This document shows, piece after piece, positions 1 through 9,008 of a stretch of DNA of 64,000 bases. A model generated the notes under the pieces. The model saw only the letters and a program-made list of their open reading frames with translations, did no database searches and had not been told where the DNA came from. The stretch is from JALHVH01 sp963773685 (GTDB taxonomy: Bacteria > Acidobacteriota > Aminicenantia > Aminicenantales > Saccharicenantaceae): the NCBI GenBank assembly GCA_963773685.1, contig CAVZBY010000004.1, forward strand, positions 1-64,000. The letters are read 5' to 3'. The position numbers were made by a program, and so were the translations under genes. Numbering within the stretch: the first letter of the stretch is position 1; each line of letters begins with the position of its first letter.

Positions 1-81
1 GCTGCCTTCACCACGGTCGGGAAGAAGTACGACATCCTCGGCAAGACCAAACAGGAAATTATCGAAAAGTACGGTATGTAA
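1..81 (+). CDS. C-terminal fragment of an unidentified protein
   Basis: The window opens inside a reading frame that stays open from base 1 and ends at a TAA at 79-81. Only 26 residues are visible, ending IIEKYGM. They are too few to name a family. The frame is GC-rich like its neighbours and is followed by a 134-base gap before the acetate transporter on the same strand. Confidence 0.5.
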   Translation, partial: AAFTTVGKKYDILGKTKQEIIEKYGM

Positions 82-215
82 CCGCCGGCTCCGTTCCAGC
101 GGGCTCTCCGGGCGGATTCGAACGACCACGGACGGACAGGGTATATATCGGCCGGCCATCCGGTCGAAATGCCCCCGTCTCCGTCCGCGGCGATATCCGC
201 CTTGAAGGAGGACTC

Positions 216-785
216 ATGACCGACGCAGCGACGAAGCTCGCCAACCCCGCACCCCTAGGCCTGATGGGCTTCGGGATGACCACCGTGCTCCTCAACATCC
301 ACAACGCCGGATTCTTCCCCGTCAGCGCCATGGTCCTGGCCATGGGCATCTTCTACGGCGGGCTGGCCCAGATCGTGGCCGGCATCATGGAGTTCAAGAA
401 GGGCAACACGTTCGGGACGACGGCCTTTACGTCCTACGGCCTGTTCTGGCTGACCCTCGTCGCCATCTGGGTCATCCCCGGGACGAACGCCCCGAACGGC
501 GGGCCGACCCCGGCTCCTTATCTCGGCTGGTATCTCTTCCTGTGGGGGCTATTCACGGCCTTCATGTGGGTTGGTACGCATGGCAAGAACAAGGTCCTCC
601 GGTTCGTCTTCCTGAGCCTGACGGTCCTGTTCTGGCTCTTGGCCGCCCGCGACTGGACGGGCTCCGCGCTCGTCGGGAAGATCGCCGGTTTCGAGGGGAT
701 CGTCTGCGGGCTGTCCGCGATCTACCTGGCCATGGCCGAGGTTATCAACGAGGGCCGAGGCCGCACCGTCCTGCCAATAGGCTGA
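216..785 (+). CDS. satP: Acetate/succinate transporter, GPR1/FUN34/YaaH (SatP) family
   Basis: Inner-membrane carrier expected to move acetate (or succinate) with protons. The 189-residue length fits the family. The family signature NPAPLGL lies at residues 10-16, just before the first of about six hydrophobic segments, and the family-typical FYGGLAQ stretch follows near residue 46. A GAAGGAGGA ribosome-binding site sits just ahead of the ATG. A monocistronic unit is likely, because a palindromic repeat and then an opposing gene follow. If the organism ferments amino acids to acetate, as the oxidoreductase and ADP-forming synthetase genes further on suggest, this is a plausible exit or re-uptake route; that link is inference. 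The exact substrate cannot be read from sequence. Confidence 0.88.
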   Translation: MTDAATKLANPAPLGLMGFGMTTVLLNIHNAGFFPVSAMVLAMGIFYGGLAQIVAGIMEFKKGNTFGTTAFTSYGLFWLTLVAIWVIPGTNAPNGGPTPAPYLGWYLFLWGLFTAFMWVGTHGKNKVLRFVFLSLTVLFWLLAARDWTGSALVGKIAGFEGIVCGLSAIYLAMAEVINEGRGRTVLPIG

Positions 786-805
786 GCCGTCCGAAAACGC
801 TTCTT

Positions 806-884
806 TGTAGCCGCAGGCTTCAGCCTGCGCTCAAAGGTATTGAAATCGACGAAGATGGCTCAGGCTAAAGCCTGAGGCTACAAG
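806..884. repeat. Dispersed palindromic repeat, family A (pair of copies)
   Basis: A 24-base unit at 806-829 (core GCAGGCTTCAGCCTGC, a hairpin) is followed by an inverted variant at 859-884 (core CAGGCTAAAGCCTG, then AGGCTACAAG). The same units recur at 46329-46391 and 60374-60590. All are intergenic or touch only a gene's stop codon, like REP/BIME elements. The unit reads TTGTAGCC outward at its ends. Confidence 0.8.
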
Positions 885-929
885 CCGAGTTGCCTCATGA
901 TGCGCCCGGGTCAGAATTCGGGCGATTCC

Positions 930-2198
930 CTAGAAATTATACTGGATCCCGAGGACGAGGCCGGCCTGGGAGAGACCGATCTTCTTCGACAGCTCCGTGA
1001 TCTCGGGGCTGAAGTAGGTCGCCTTGACGTCGAGGATGAGCGACAGCTTCGCCGATAGCGCGTACTCGAACTCGGCCCTGAACCCCGCGACGAGACTCGA
1101 GGCCGACGTGTCGGCATAGGTGACCTCCCGGATGCTGAGCTCGGCCTCGGTGTAAGGAGGGGCGTCCGCGATGTCGATCGTGTCGAGGAGCCGGTACTTC
1201 CCGGAGGCGAAGCCGATCTCTGGCCCCGCCGCGACCGTCAGCGTTCCGTTCGTATAGATCCGGGCAAGGGCGAAGGCGGTGACGGCCGTGAAGTAGCTCC
1301 GGAACGAATTCGCCTGGTCGAGGGTCCGGTCGGTGTCCGCCAGGAAGGGATGGGGGACCGTGAATACGTGTGCCCCTTCGCTCTTGAAATTCCAGTATTC
1401 GATGTCGAGCCCCAGTTTGAGGCTCATTTCCTGGAGCCGGACATATCGTCCGAAGCTCAGCGCGGCCGGTGTGTTCAGCTTCGGTGTGTAGACCGATTCC
1501 GCCGTCCCCTCCCTGTCGTTGATGGGGAAGCTTCGGACGACCGTCGATTCGGGGCTCAAGAAAGCCCCGATCCCTCCGCCGAGGGAGACGAAGAAGCCTC
1601 TTTCAGACGCTTCGGCGGCGGCGACGGGAGCGGCGCTCATCGCGGGCGGCTTTTCTGCGGGCTTTTCCCGGGGCGGGGCCGCCGGGGCGGGCAGGGTCTC
1701 CACGGGCTTTTTGGGCTTGGCCTGGGGCTCCCTCTTGGGCTCGACCTTGGGCTCGGCGGGAGCGGCCGGCTTCGCGCCGGGCGCGGGGACGCCCTCGCCT
1801 TCCTTCCAGAACGTGACCTTCAATCCCTCGGCGGTCCTGTCGATCCGGTACATCACGCCCGGCCCGACCAGGTCGAAGACCAGGCGGGCGACGCTGGCCT
1901 GGAATCGTCCCGTCCTGACCCGCAGGACGCCCCCCTCGTTGACCTCGGTCTGATTCGCGGCCGCTATGTTCTCGATGGGAGAAACGTCGATGACGAGCCG
2001 CTCCGGCTCCTTGAGCGTAAAGGCTTCGTTGCCGAACTCGCCCCGGATGCGCACGGTGAAAACGACTCCGGGAGCTTCTTTGACGAATGCGATCGACTCC
2101 AGGTCCGCGGCCGGGAGCGCGGCAGGCCGGAGGCAGGGGACCGCCCCCAGCGCGAACGCCGCCGCCAACGAAAAGACGAGGAGCTTCTTGCGTATCAT
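930..2198 (-). CDS. Secreted AMIN-domain protein with C-terminal outer-membrane barrel
   Basis: 422 residues. A signal peptide (about 1-30) is followed by an AMIN-type beta domain (about 33-130), the module that targets cell-wall or secretin proteins in other families. A proline/alanine/lysine-rich linker (about 135-190) comes next, then a C-terminal domain (about 200-422) of alternating strands ending in phenylalanine (IQYNF), as outer-membrane barrels do. This suggests an envelope protein that anchors peptidoglycan or secretion components to the outer membrane; the exact role is unknown. The start has a clear AAGGAGGATGAC site. It lies 10 bases after the porin-like gene upstream on the same strand, so the two are probably one operon. 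Confidence 0.7.
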   Translation of the reverse strand: MIRKKLLVFSLAAAFALGAVPCLRPAALPAADLESIAFVKEAPGVVFTVRIRGEFGNEAFTLKEPERLVIDVSPIENIAAANQTEVNEGGVLRVRTGRFQASVARLVFDLVGPGVMYRIDRTAEGLKVTFWKEGEGVPAPGAKPAAPAEPKVEPKREPQAKPKKPVETLPAPAAPPREKPAEKPPAMSAAPVAAAEASERGFFVSLGGGIGAFLSPESTVVRSFPINDREGTAESVYTPKLNTPAALSFGRYVRLQEMSLKLGLDIEYWNFKSEGAHVFTVPHPFLADTDRTLDQANSFRSYFTAVTAFALARIYTNGTLTVAAGPEIGFASGKYRLLDTIDIADAPPYTEAELSIREVTYADTSASSLVAGFRAEFEYALSAKLSLILDVKATYFSPEITELSKKIGLSQAGLVLGIQYNF

Positions 2199-2208
2199 GT
2201 CATCCTCC

Positions 2209-3459
2209 TTAGAAGAAATAATAGGTCGCCAGGAGCAGGCGGAGGTTCGCGGCCCGGGTCGCGCCTCGCACCCGGCCGCGCGCGTCGGGAGTCCCGTAAG
2301 CCGCCGAGGTCAGCTCGGCTTCGGCCGCCAGCCGGAGCTTCCCGGAATTATAAACGAGGCGCGGCGCCACCCGGAAGAGGTCGCGGATATCGGTCCCGCG
2401 GCCGTAGCTCGGGCCGGCGAGCGTCTCTGATGCGCCAAGGTTTCGGGCGAAAGCCCCGAAAACACCCCCTTGCCAACGGGCGCCGTTGGTGTGGGCCTCG
2501 GCCCAGACCGAGAGCGTCTCGAGGGGGGCGTAGTCTCGGGTCATCAGGACGGGGTCGGCGACCCGTTCGACGCCGTAGCCCCCGATCATGGTCAGGTGGC
2601 TGAGATTCTGTCCGTAAACGCCCTCGGCCTTGAACGTCCAGCCGCGCGTCCTGAGCTTGCCGTAGGCCATCACCGCCGCGCTCCCGAGCGACTCGCCCGT
2701 CCGATAGCCGGCGTCGGTCACCCGGCGCGGCGCGATCCGCATATAATCGGCTCCGAACCCGAAGAGGGTCTCGAGTCCGGTCTCGGCGTTCTTCGAAGAG
2801 ACCTGGGCTTTCAGGTTGAGCTCGGGCATCGCCGCGTTTCGGATGTACACGGAGCTCGTCCCCTCCGGGCCGCTCGACGCGAAATCGCGCTGGGAGAGGG
2901 CCGTGGCGACGACGCTCAGGCGGCCGAACGTCCGGGTGAGCCGGACCTGCGGCGCCCGGGCGAACGGCTGGAACGGCGCGCCCGTATTGAACGAGACGAC
3001 GTCGGGGAAGCAATCGGTGATGAACATGGCGTGCCAGAACTGGCCGACGAGGAGCTCGGTCCGCTTCCATTCTAGCTTGACGAACGCGTGGCGGAGCCGG
3101 AAGCCATTCGTGTCGCCGTCGGCCGTGCCGAAGAACTCGCCCTCGATGAGCCCCGACGTTTTCGCGCCCAGGGCGTCCGGGCCGGTCACCTTCCCGACGA
3201 GCCGGGTCTGGATGGAGAGGATGTTGAAGACGGGGCCGGCGTTGATGTCCTTCCCCGCCGGGTCGAGCGACGGGGCCTTCGGGAGGAGAAGGAAGTGGCC
3301 CTCGCGCAGGCTCGTCGTCTGCCGCGAATCGAAGAGGGCGTCGGTCTTGATGAATCCGGTGAACGCGATGCCGAACGCGGGCTTGGCCTCCTCGGCCCTC
3401 GCCATGCTCGCGCCAACGGCCGCGGCGATGATCAGGAATGCCGCCGTGCTTTTGCGCAT
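2209..3459 (-). CDS. Putative outer-membrane porin-like protein
   Basis: 416 residues with a signal peptide (about 1-22, cut after SMARA), then a sequence made almost wholly of amphipathic strands ending YYFF, the usual aromatic terminus for barrel assembly. Residues about 110-170 (FRLRHAFVKLEW, then LLVGQFWHAMF) look like the strand-turn pattern of carbohydrate or anion porins. The substrate is unknown. It is the first gene of a minus-strand pair with the AMIN protein. It diverges from the sodium:solute symporter, so the 113-base gap must hold both promoters. Confidence 0.65.
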   Translation of the reverse strand: MRKSTAAFLIIAAAVGASMARAEEAKPAFGIAFTGFIKTDALFDSRQTTSLREGHFLLLPKAPSLDPAGKDINAGPVFNILSIQTRLVGKVTGPDALGAKTSGLIEGEFFGTADGDTNGFRLRHAFVKLEWKRTELLVGQFWHAMFITDCFPDVVSFNTGAPFQPFARAPQVRLTRTFGRLSVVATALSQRDFASSGPEGTSSVYIRNAAMPELNLKAQVSSKNAETGLETLFGFGADYMRIAPRRVTDAGYRTGESLGSAAVMAYGKLRTRGWTFKAEGVYGQNLSHLTMIGGYGVERVADPVLMTRDYAPLETLSVWAEAHTNGARWQGGVFGAFARNLGASETLAGPSYGRGTDIRDLFRVAPRLVYNSGKLRLAAEAELTSAAYGTPDARGRVRGATRAANLRLLLATYYFF

Positions 3460-3509
3460 TTCCTAATATATATCAAAAAGCGTCCGTTCTGGCGAGAGCG
3501 ATTCGCGGA

Positions 3510-3539
3510 TTGACACGGCGCCGCGTCCGCGGTTATAAG
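3510..3539 (+). promoter_or_regulatory. Sigma70-like promoter of the sodium:solute symporter
   Basis: TTGACA at 3510-3515 and TATAAG at 3534-3539 are separated by 18 bases. They lie 34 bases ahead of the symporter ATG, inside the divergent gap. Confidence 0.6.
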
Positions 3540-3572
3540 GGAGGCTCCTGAACGCCCGGGAGGAGGGGAACG

Positions 3573-5015
3573 ATGCTCGTCAAAGCCATCGTCATCGGCG
3601 CCTACGCCCTGATGACGCTCGTCATCGGCTATCTCGGAATGAAGAGGGTCCGGTCGTTCGACGACTACTTCCTCGGAGGCCGGACCGTCGGTCCATGGAT
3701 GTCGGCCTTCACCTACGCCGCGGCGTATTTTTCGGCGGTCCTGTTCATCGGCTTCGCGGGCAAGATCGGCTGGGGTTTCGGCATGTCGGGGCTGTGGATC
3801 GCCCTCGGGAACGCCGTGGTCGGCGTCTTCCTGGTCTGGGCCCTCCTCGGCAACCGCATCCGGCGGATGTCGGTCGAGCTCCAGGTCACGACCATGCCGG
3901 AGTTCCTCGAAAAGCGCTATGACAGCCGGTTCCTGAAGCTCGTCGCCTCGCTGGCCATCTTCATTTTTCTCGTCCCGTACTCGGCGGCCGTCTTCATCGG
4001 CCTGTCCTATCTCTTCAAGGCGAACTTCGGACTGGCCTACGGGACGGCCCTCATCTTCATGGGCCTGTTCACGGCCTTCTATCTCGTCCTCGGCGGCTAC
4101 AAGTCCATGACCATGATCGACGTCATATTCGGGATGATCATGTGCCTCGGCTCGGCCGTGCTCTTCGCAAGCACTCTCCAGAAGGCCGGCGGGATGGGGC
4201 CCTTGACCTCGGGCCTCTCGGCCATCGATCCCCGGCTGACGGCCGCCGTCGGCCCGCCCGGCGCCTGGCCGCTGTTCGCCCTCGTTTTCCTGACGAGCGT
4301 CGCCCCTTTCGCCATGCCCCAGCTCGTCCAGAAGTTCTACGCCATCAAGGACCAGCGGTCCATCCGGCGGGGGATGTTCGCCTCGACGGCGTTCGCGGCG
4401 CTGATCGCGGGGACGGCCTACTTCACGGGGGCGGCCGCCCGGCTCTTCCTCACGCCGGAGAGCGCGCCCTCCGCGTTCGCCGGGGGGAAGCCGGTGGTCG
4501 ACGTCCTGATGCCGGAGTTCCTGGCCAGGGTCATCCCGCCGTCGCTCTCCGTCCTCATGATGCTGCTCATCCTCTCCGCCTCGATGTCGACGCTCGCGGC
4601 GCTCGTCCTGATCTCGAGCTCCTCGGTCGTCAAGGACCTCTACGCCGGCTTCATCAATCCCGGCGTCGGCGACCGGGACCTTACCCGTTTGATGCGGATC
4701 ATGGCAGCCGTCTTCGTCCTCCTCTCGGTCGTCCTGGCCTTTTTCCGCCCGGCTACGATCGTCGCGATCCTTTCGCTCTCGTGGGGGGCGCTCGGCTCGT
4801 TCTCCCTCGGCCCGTTCGTCTGGGGGCTCATCAGCCGGAGGGCGACGAAGCTCGCGGCGATAGCTTCGGGCATCCTTGGACTCGGGACTTGTCTCGGGCT
4901 GTCGTTGGCGGGGATGGCGCCGGCCGAATCGGGAACGATCGGGATGATCGTCTCATTCGCGAGTCCTCCGCTCCTGAGCCTCTTCCGTCAGCCGGGGGTC
5001 AGTACCGGAACATAA
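3573..5015 (+). CDS. Sodium:solute symporter (SSS) family permease
   Basis: 480 residues with about 13 hydrophobic segments and the SSS-type N-terminal pattern (an early helix, then the SFDDYFLGGR motif near residues 28-37). It should use a sodium gradient to import a small solute such as an organic acid, amino acid or sugar; the substrate is not readable. A strong GGGAGGAGGGGA site precedes the ATG, and a TTGACA/TATAAG promoter lies upstream. Its last 17 bases overlap the 3' end of the convergent porin gene. With that porin it may form an outer- and inner-membrane uptake route, which is inference. Confidence 0.85.
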   Translation: MLVKAIVIGAYALMTLVIGYLGMKRVRSFDDYFLGGRTVGPWMSAFTYAAAYFSAVLFIGFAGKIGWGFGMSGLWIALGNAVVGVFLVWALLGNRIRRMSVELQVTTMPEFLEKRYDSRFLKLVASLAIFIFLVPYSAAVFIGLSYLFKANFGLAYGTALIFMGLFTAFYLVLGGYKSMTMIDVIFGMIMCLGSAVLFASTLQKAGGMGPLTSGLSAIDPRLTAAVGPPGAWPLFALVFLTSVAPFAMPQLVQKFYAIKDQRSIRRGMFASTAFAALIAGTAYFTGAAARLFLTPESAPSAFAGGKPVVDVLMPEFLARVIPPSLSVLMMLLILSASMSTLAALVLISSSSVVKDLYAGFINPGVGDRDLTRLMRIMAAVFVLLSVVLAFFRPATIVAILSLSWGALGSFSLGPFVWGLISRRATKLAAIASGILGLGTCLGLSLAGMAPAESGTIGMIVSFASPPLLSLFRQPGVSTGT

Positions 5016-6294
5016 GCTCGAAACGGAGCCAGTTGAAACCGTCGGCGCCCGGCGCGTAGAAATCCCCGGGCCGGAAATGGTCCCAATGCAGGTGTCCCGT
5101 GAAGGCCTTGCTGATGATGAAGCTCAGCCGGCCGACGATGAGCGCCCCCCGATGAAGCCCCGTCCCGCCCGGGAATACGCCGGGCCGGACGAAGGCCGCC
5201 CCCAGGCGGTGGACCGCCACCGTTGCGTTGGCCCGCTCGCCGAAACCCAGGACGACGGAGCCGTAGATGGAATTGAGGTTGCTCCAGTAGGCGACCCGGC
5301 TCTCACGGCTCAAGGTGTAGATATAGCCTTCGCTCCACTTCGGCCAGCGGCTGAAGACGGGGTCCCATCCCTCCATGCGTCCCGTCGCCGGATCGTCGCC
5401 GCTGAGGAGGATCGCGCCGAGCGTCAGCGTTTTGAGAAAGGGGACGCCCCATTCGGGCGAGCCATCGAGATGAGCGATCGCGCCGTAGGCCGACCTTCCG
5501 GAGGGGCCGTAAGAGCCCGTCTGCAAGGCCCCTTCCGCCGTGATCGACAGCGGCCCGAAGACCGGCGCTTGGACCCGGGCACCGAACGTGTTGACCGTGC
5601 CCGCCACGGGCCAGAGCCTGGTCCCCTCGGTCACTTTGCGGACGGCATAGGCGTCGACCTTCGCCTTCCCGAACGCCCCGGCATAATAGGCGGCCAGCGC
5701 TTTTTCCGGCTGTTCGACCAGGGCTTGGTCCTGGTCGTGGATCACGGGGAGGTAATCATCCGTCGTCCTCCCGGCGTGGGCGAACAGGGTGAGCTTATGG
5801 TCCGCCCCGAGGCCGGCGTCGACCCGGAGGGCGTTGAAGTAGTATGAGCGGGAGCCGTCGAGCGGCGTGCTGTCGGCGATGACGAAGCCCTCGCCGAGGT
5901 TGATGTCCTGGCGCCCCGCCGTGATCGTGATGGGATGACGGCCGGGGATCGTTCCTTTGACATAAAGATTGTCGAAGAACAGCTCATGCCTGTTGAGCGG
6001 GCGGTTCTTCGGGGCCAGGTAGACGCGGAACTCGTTCGTGACCTTGCCCACGACCTCGAAGTTACTTGCCGCGAGCCACCGTAGGCCGAGAGTTGTCCGG
6101 TTCCGGGTGTAGGCGAAGCCGTCATCGTTCGCATCGTCGAGGTTGATGGCGTTGTCCCAGGCCTCGACCCGGAAACGCTCGACGAAGATGAGGCTCAGCC
6201 GGGGCGCGGGCTTTTTATCCTCGGCCGCGGACAGAAGTTGCGCAAAGGTCGCGGCCAGGATTCCCAGGATAAGCAGTTTGCGTCCCACCGCCAT
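4999..6294 (-). CDS. Outer-membrane porin, alginate-export-like barrel
   Basis: 431 residues from the preferred ATG at 6294, which has GGGAGCC ahead of it; an upstream ATG at 6321 adds nine residues with no good site. A signal peptide ends near LLSAA. The body has the RNRTTLGLRW... ELFFDNLYVKG... ITAGRQ pattern of alginate-export-type barrel proteins, where a paired-arginine strand lines a narrow anion pore. It ends FELMFRY. The substrate is unknown and need not be alginate. It converges on and overlaps the symporter gene by 17 bases, leaving no room for a normal terminator between them. Confidence 0.7.
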   Translation of the reverse strand: MAVGRKLLILGILAATFAQLLSAAEDKKPAPRLSLIFVERFRVEAWDNAINLDDANDDGFAYTRNRTTLGLRWLAASNFEVVGKVTNEFRVYLAPKNRPLNRHELFFDNLYVKGTIPGRHPITITAGRQDINLGEGFVIADSTPLDGSRSYYFNALRVDAGLGADHKLTLFAHAGRTTDDYLPVIHDQDQALVEQPEKALAAYYAGAFGKAKVDAYAVRKVTEGTRLWPVAGTVNTFGARVQAPVFGPLSITAEGALQTGSYGPSGRSAYGAIAHLDGSPEWGVPFLKTLTLGAILLSGDDPATGRMEGWDPVFSRWPKWSEGYIYTLSRESRVAYWSNLNSIYGSVVLGFGERANATVAVHRLGAAFVRPGVFPGGTGLHRGALIVGRLSFIISKAFTGHLHWDHFRPGDFYAPGADGFNWLRFELMFRY

Positions 6295-6474
6295 GGCTCC
6301 CGAATGGGCTTTCCGGCACATATTATCACAACGGCGGGCGCGGGAGGAACCGCCTTCCTACGCCATGGGCCGGCGGGAGCGGCTTCTCCCAGACGGGGCT
6401 TTATGATAATCTGCACTCCCCGGCCTTCCCCGGTGCTCTCGTCTTAGGGCAGCCGGAGAGACCCGGGAAAACCT

Positions 6475-8838
6475 ATGAAGTCCGCCAAGCCCGGAATCCA
6501 GCCGTCAGGGAAAAGGAAGGTCTGGCTTTGGGGCCTGGCCGGGGCCGCGGGCCTCATCGTCCTGCTGTATCTCGGGGTCGGCCAGCCGTTCCGCGCAAAG
6601 GGGACAGGAGCTTTCGGCGACGCGAACGTCCTGCTCTTTACCCTCGATACGACTCGGGCCGACCATCTCGGGTGCTACGGCGATACGGACGCCCGGACAT
6701 CCAATATCGACAGGCTGGCGGCAGAAGGGGTCCGGTTCTCGAACGCGGCCGCCCAGGCGCCTCTCACCCTGCCCTCTCACGCCTCACTCCTGACAGGGAC
6801 GTATCCGTTCGTTCACGGGGTCCGGGACAACGGCGGGTTCTACCTTGACGCGGCCAAAACGACCCTGGCCGAGGTCCTGGAAGCCAACGGATGGGCGACG
6901 GGCGCGTTCATCGGCGCCTTCGTTCTTGATTCCCGCTGGGGGCTGAACCAGGGATTCTCGCGATACTTCGACGATTTCGACCTGTCGGTGTACAAGAAGG
7001 CCAGCCTCGATTCCGTCCAGCGCAGGGGAGGGGATGTGGTCGGGGCGTTCCTGGATTGGTTCGAAGGACTGGGGGGCCGGCGCTTCTTCGGTTGGGTCCA
7101 CCTTTACGACCCGCATACCCCCTACGATCCGCCCGAGCCTTATAGGGGGGCCTTCGCGGGCCGACCGTGGGGACTTTACGATGGCGAGATCGCCTACGTC
7201 GACTCGCTCGTCGGGAAGGTCATCGAACGGCTTCGGGAGAAAGGCGTCCTGGAACGGACGATCATCGTCGTCGCCGCCGATCACGGCGAGAGCCTCGGCG
7301 AGCACGACGAGAGCGCTCATGGCTTTTTCATTTATGATGCCACCATCTCCGTCCCCCTCGTCATGAGGCTCCCGGGGCGAAGGCATCGAGGGAAGGTCGT
7401 CGAGGGCCAGGTGGAGATCGTGGACATCATGCCTACGATCCTGGACCTCCTCGGGCTCGACGTTCCACGGGAAGTCCAGGGAACGAGCCTTGTCCCCTTG
7501 CTGGGAGGGCGCCGGGCGGACCCCGAGCGCATGGCCTATAGCGAAAGCTATTACCCCCGGTTCCACTACGGGTGGAGCGAGATCAAAAGCCTGAGGAACG
7601 TGAGCCATCGCTATGTCCAGGCGCCGCGCCCCGAGTTGTACGATCTCGTCCAGGACCCCGGAGAGACGAAGAACGTCCTCGACCGAAACGTTTCGCTGGC
7701 CGCCAAATTCGCCGCGGCGTTGAAGGCCCGCGAGGAGGGCGCTTCCGTTCGGGCAGGGCGGGAGCCGGCGCCCGAACCCCCGGACGACGAAACGATGGAG
7801 AAGCTGAGGGCCTTGGGCTATATAGGCGGATTCACGTCGAGCTCTAGGCTCCAAGCCTCGTCCGGGCTTGCCGATCCCAAGGACAAGATCCTCCTCTATA
7901 ACAAGCTCAAACAAGCCGAGGCGGCGTCGGCGAGAACGGCGTATGACGAGGCCTTGAAGGGCATCGGAGAGGTCATCGCCGAGGATCCCGGGATCATGGA
8001 GGCCCGCCTGGTCAAGGCTCAGATAGACATGGATCTCGAACGCTATGAGGACGCGGTCCGGGAGTGCCGGGCAGCCCTGGAGATCGATCCCGAATATGGG
8101 GCCGCGGTCTTCACGATGGCCCAGGCCTACAAGAGGCTGGGGATGCCGCGGGAGGCCGCCGCCGGCTACCACCGCCTCATCCAGCTCGACCCCAAGGATC
8201 CGAAGCCCTACTTGAATCTCGGCGAGATCGCTCTCGAAACGGGGGACCTCGATGCAGGGATCTCCTATCTCGGGGAGGCCATAGCCGCCGACCCCGACCG
8301 GAGCGCCGTCGCCCGGAACCTGCTGGGGTCTGCGTATCTCAAAAAGGGACGGTTCGACGAGGCGGGGCGGGAGATCCTGAGGGCTTTGGAGCTCAGGCCG
8401 CTGGTCCCGGACGCCCATTACCACCTTGGCCTCCTGTACGAGGCGAAAGGCGATATCCCAAGGGCCGCGGAAGAGTACCGGAAGGAGATAGAGATCCATC
8501 CGGGCGCCTATACGGCCCATTTCAACTTGGCCTTGGTCAGCCGGAAGATGGGCGACAGAGAAGGCGAGTCCCGTCACCTCGAGGAAGCGATCCGCGCGAA
8601 TCCCCGTTTCGCGCGGGCATACCTCTTTCTGGCCAAGGCCATCCTCGACCGGGCCGGAGACCTCGAGGAGGCCATCCGCCTGGTCCGCAAGGGGCTGGAC
8701 CTGGAACCGGATTCGGCTTCGGCCCCCCTTGGCCATTATATCCTCGCCGACATTTACGACAGGCTGGGGCGGGCGTCCGAATACCTGGCGGAGCTCGAAA
8801 AGGGACGCGCCCTCGAGGCCGCTGCCATGAAGAGATAG
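6475..8838 (+). CDS. Membrane-anchored sulfatase-like hydrolase/transferase with TPR tail
   Basis: 787 residues. A single N-terminal membrane segment (about 15-35) is followed by an alkaline-phosphatase-superfamily domain (about 48-420). Metal-site motifs LDTTRAD (residues 57-63) and ADHGESLGEH (268-277) are clear. The nucleophile motif reads T-L-P-S-H at 98-102, so threonine stands where arylsulfatases have Cys or Ser (C/S-x-P-S-R) and histidine replaces the Arg. A formylglycine sulfatase is therefore unlikely. A phosphoester hydrolase or phospho-group transferase using Thr, as in lipoteichoic-acid-synthase relatives, fits better. Residues about 470-780 form eight or so tetratricopeptide repeats, probably a periplasmic protein-binding scaffold. 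The target is unknown. Confidence 0.75.
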   Translation: MKSAKPGIQPSGKRKVWLWGLAGAAGLIVLLYLGVGQPFRAKGTGAFGDANVLLFTLDTTRADHLGCYGDTDARTSNIDRLAAEGVRFSNAAAQAPLTLPSHASLLTGTYPFVHGVRDNGGFYLDAAKTTLAEVLEANGWATGAFIGAFVLDSRWGLNQGFSRYFDDFDLSVYKKASLDSVQRRGGDVVGAFLDWFEGLGGRRFFGWVHLYDPHTPYDPPEPYRGAFAGRPWGLYDGEIAYVDSLVGKVIERLREKGVLERTIIVVAADHGESLGEHDESAHGFFIYDATISVPLVMRLPGRRHRGKVVEGQVEIVDIMPTILDLLGLDVPREVQGTSLVPLLGGRRADPERMAYSESYYPRFHYGWSEIKSLRNVSHRYVQAPRPELYDLVQDPGETKNVLDRNVSLAAKFAAALKAREEGASVRAGREPAPEPPDDETMEKLRALGYIGGFTSSSRLQASSGLADPKDKILLYNKLKQAEAASARTAYDEALKGIGEVIAEDPGIMEARLVKAQIDMDLERYEDAVRECRAALEIDPEYGAAVFTMAQAYKRLGMPREAAAGYHRLIQLDPKDPKPYLNLGEIALETGDLDAGISYLGEAIAADPDRSAVARNLLGSAYLKKGRFDEAGREILRALELRPLVPDAHYHLGLLYEAKGDIPRAAEEYRKEIEIHPGAYTAHFNLALVSRKMGDREGESRHLEEAIRANPRFARAYLFLAKAILDRAGDLEEAIRLVRKGLDLEPDSASAPLGHYILADIYDRLGRASEYLAELEKGRALEAAAMKR

Positions 8839-8897
8839 GGCCTCCGCCGAGCACGGCCCTGCGGCTCCCCGCATTCCCTGCCGCCCTTTTCCCCCTC

Positions 8898-8932
8898 TTG
8901 ACAGGTCATTGTTTTAAATATATATATAAATA
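8898..8932 (+). promoter_or_regulatory. Promoter with AT-rich operator-like motif, D-aminoacylase operon
   Basis: TTGACA at 8898-8903, a 17-base spacer, and TATATA at 8921-8926. TATATAAATA at 8923-8932 overlaps the -10. The same motif occurs at four other promoters in the island (near 14089, 22871, 32417 and 40753), so it may be an operator rather than only a melting region. Confidence 0.65.
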
Positions 8933-9008
8933 AGAAAGTTTTGAAACATAATATCTGGCCCTTGGCCCGGGGTGCGATCTTCCCCGAGCCCCGAGCCCGG
9001 AGGACAAC

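Noticed and set aside
1350..2603. Long plus-strand frame (417 codons), and similar long antisense frames under most genes
   Set aside because: These are shadows caused by high GC; they are rich in Arg, Gly and Pro and show no motifs, while the opposite strand encodes recognisable proteins.
6475..8838. Classical arylsulfatase call
   Set aside because: The Cys/Ser required for formylglycine is Thr98 and the motif arginine is His, so a sulfatase name would be misleading.
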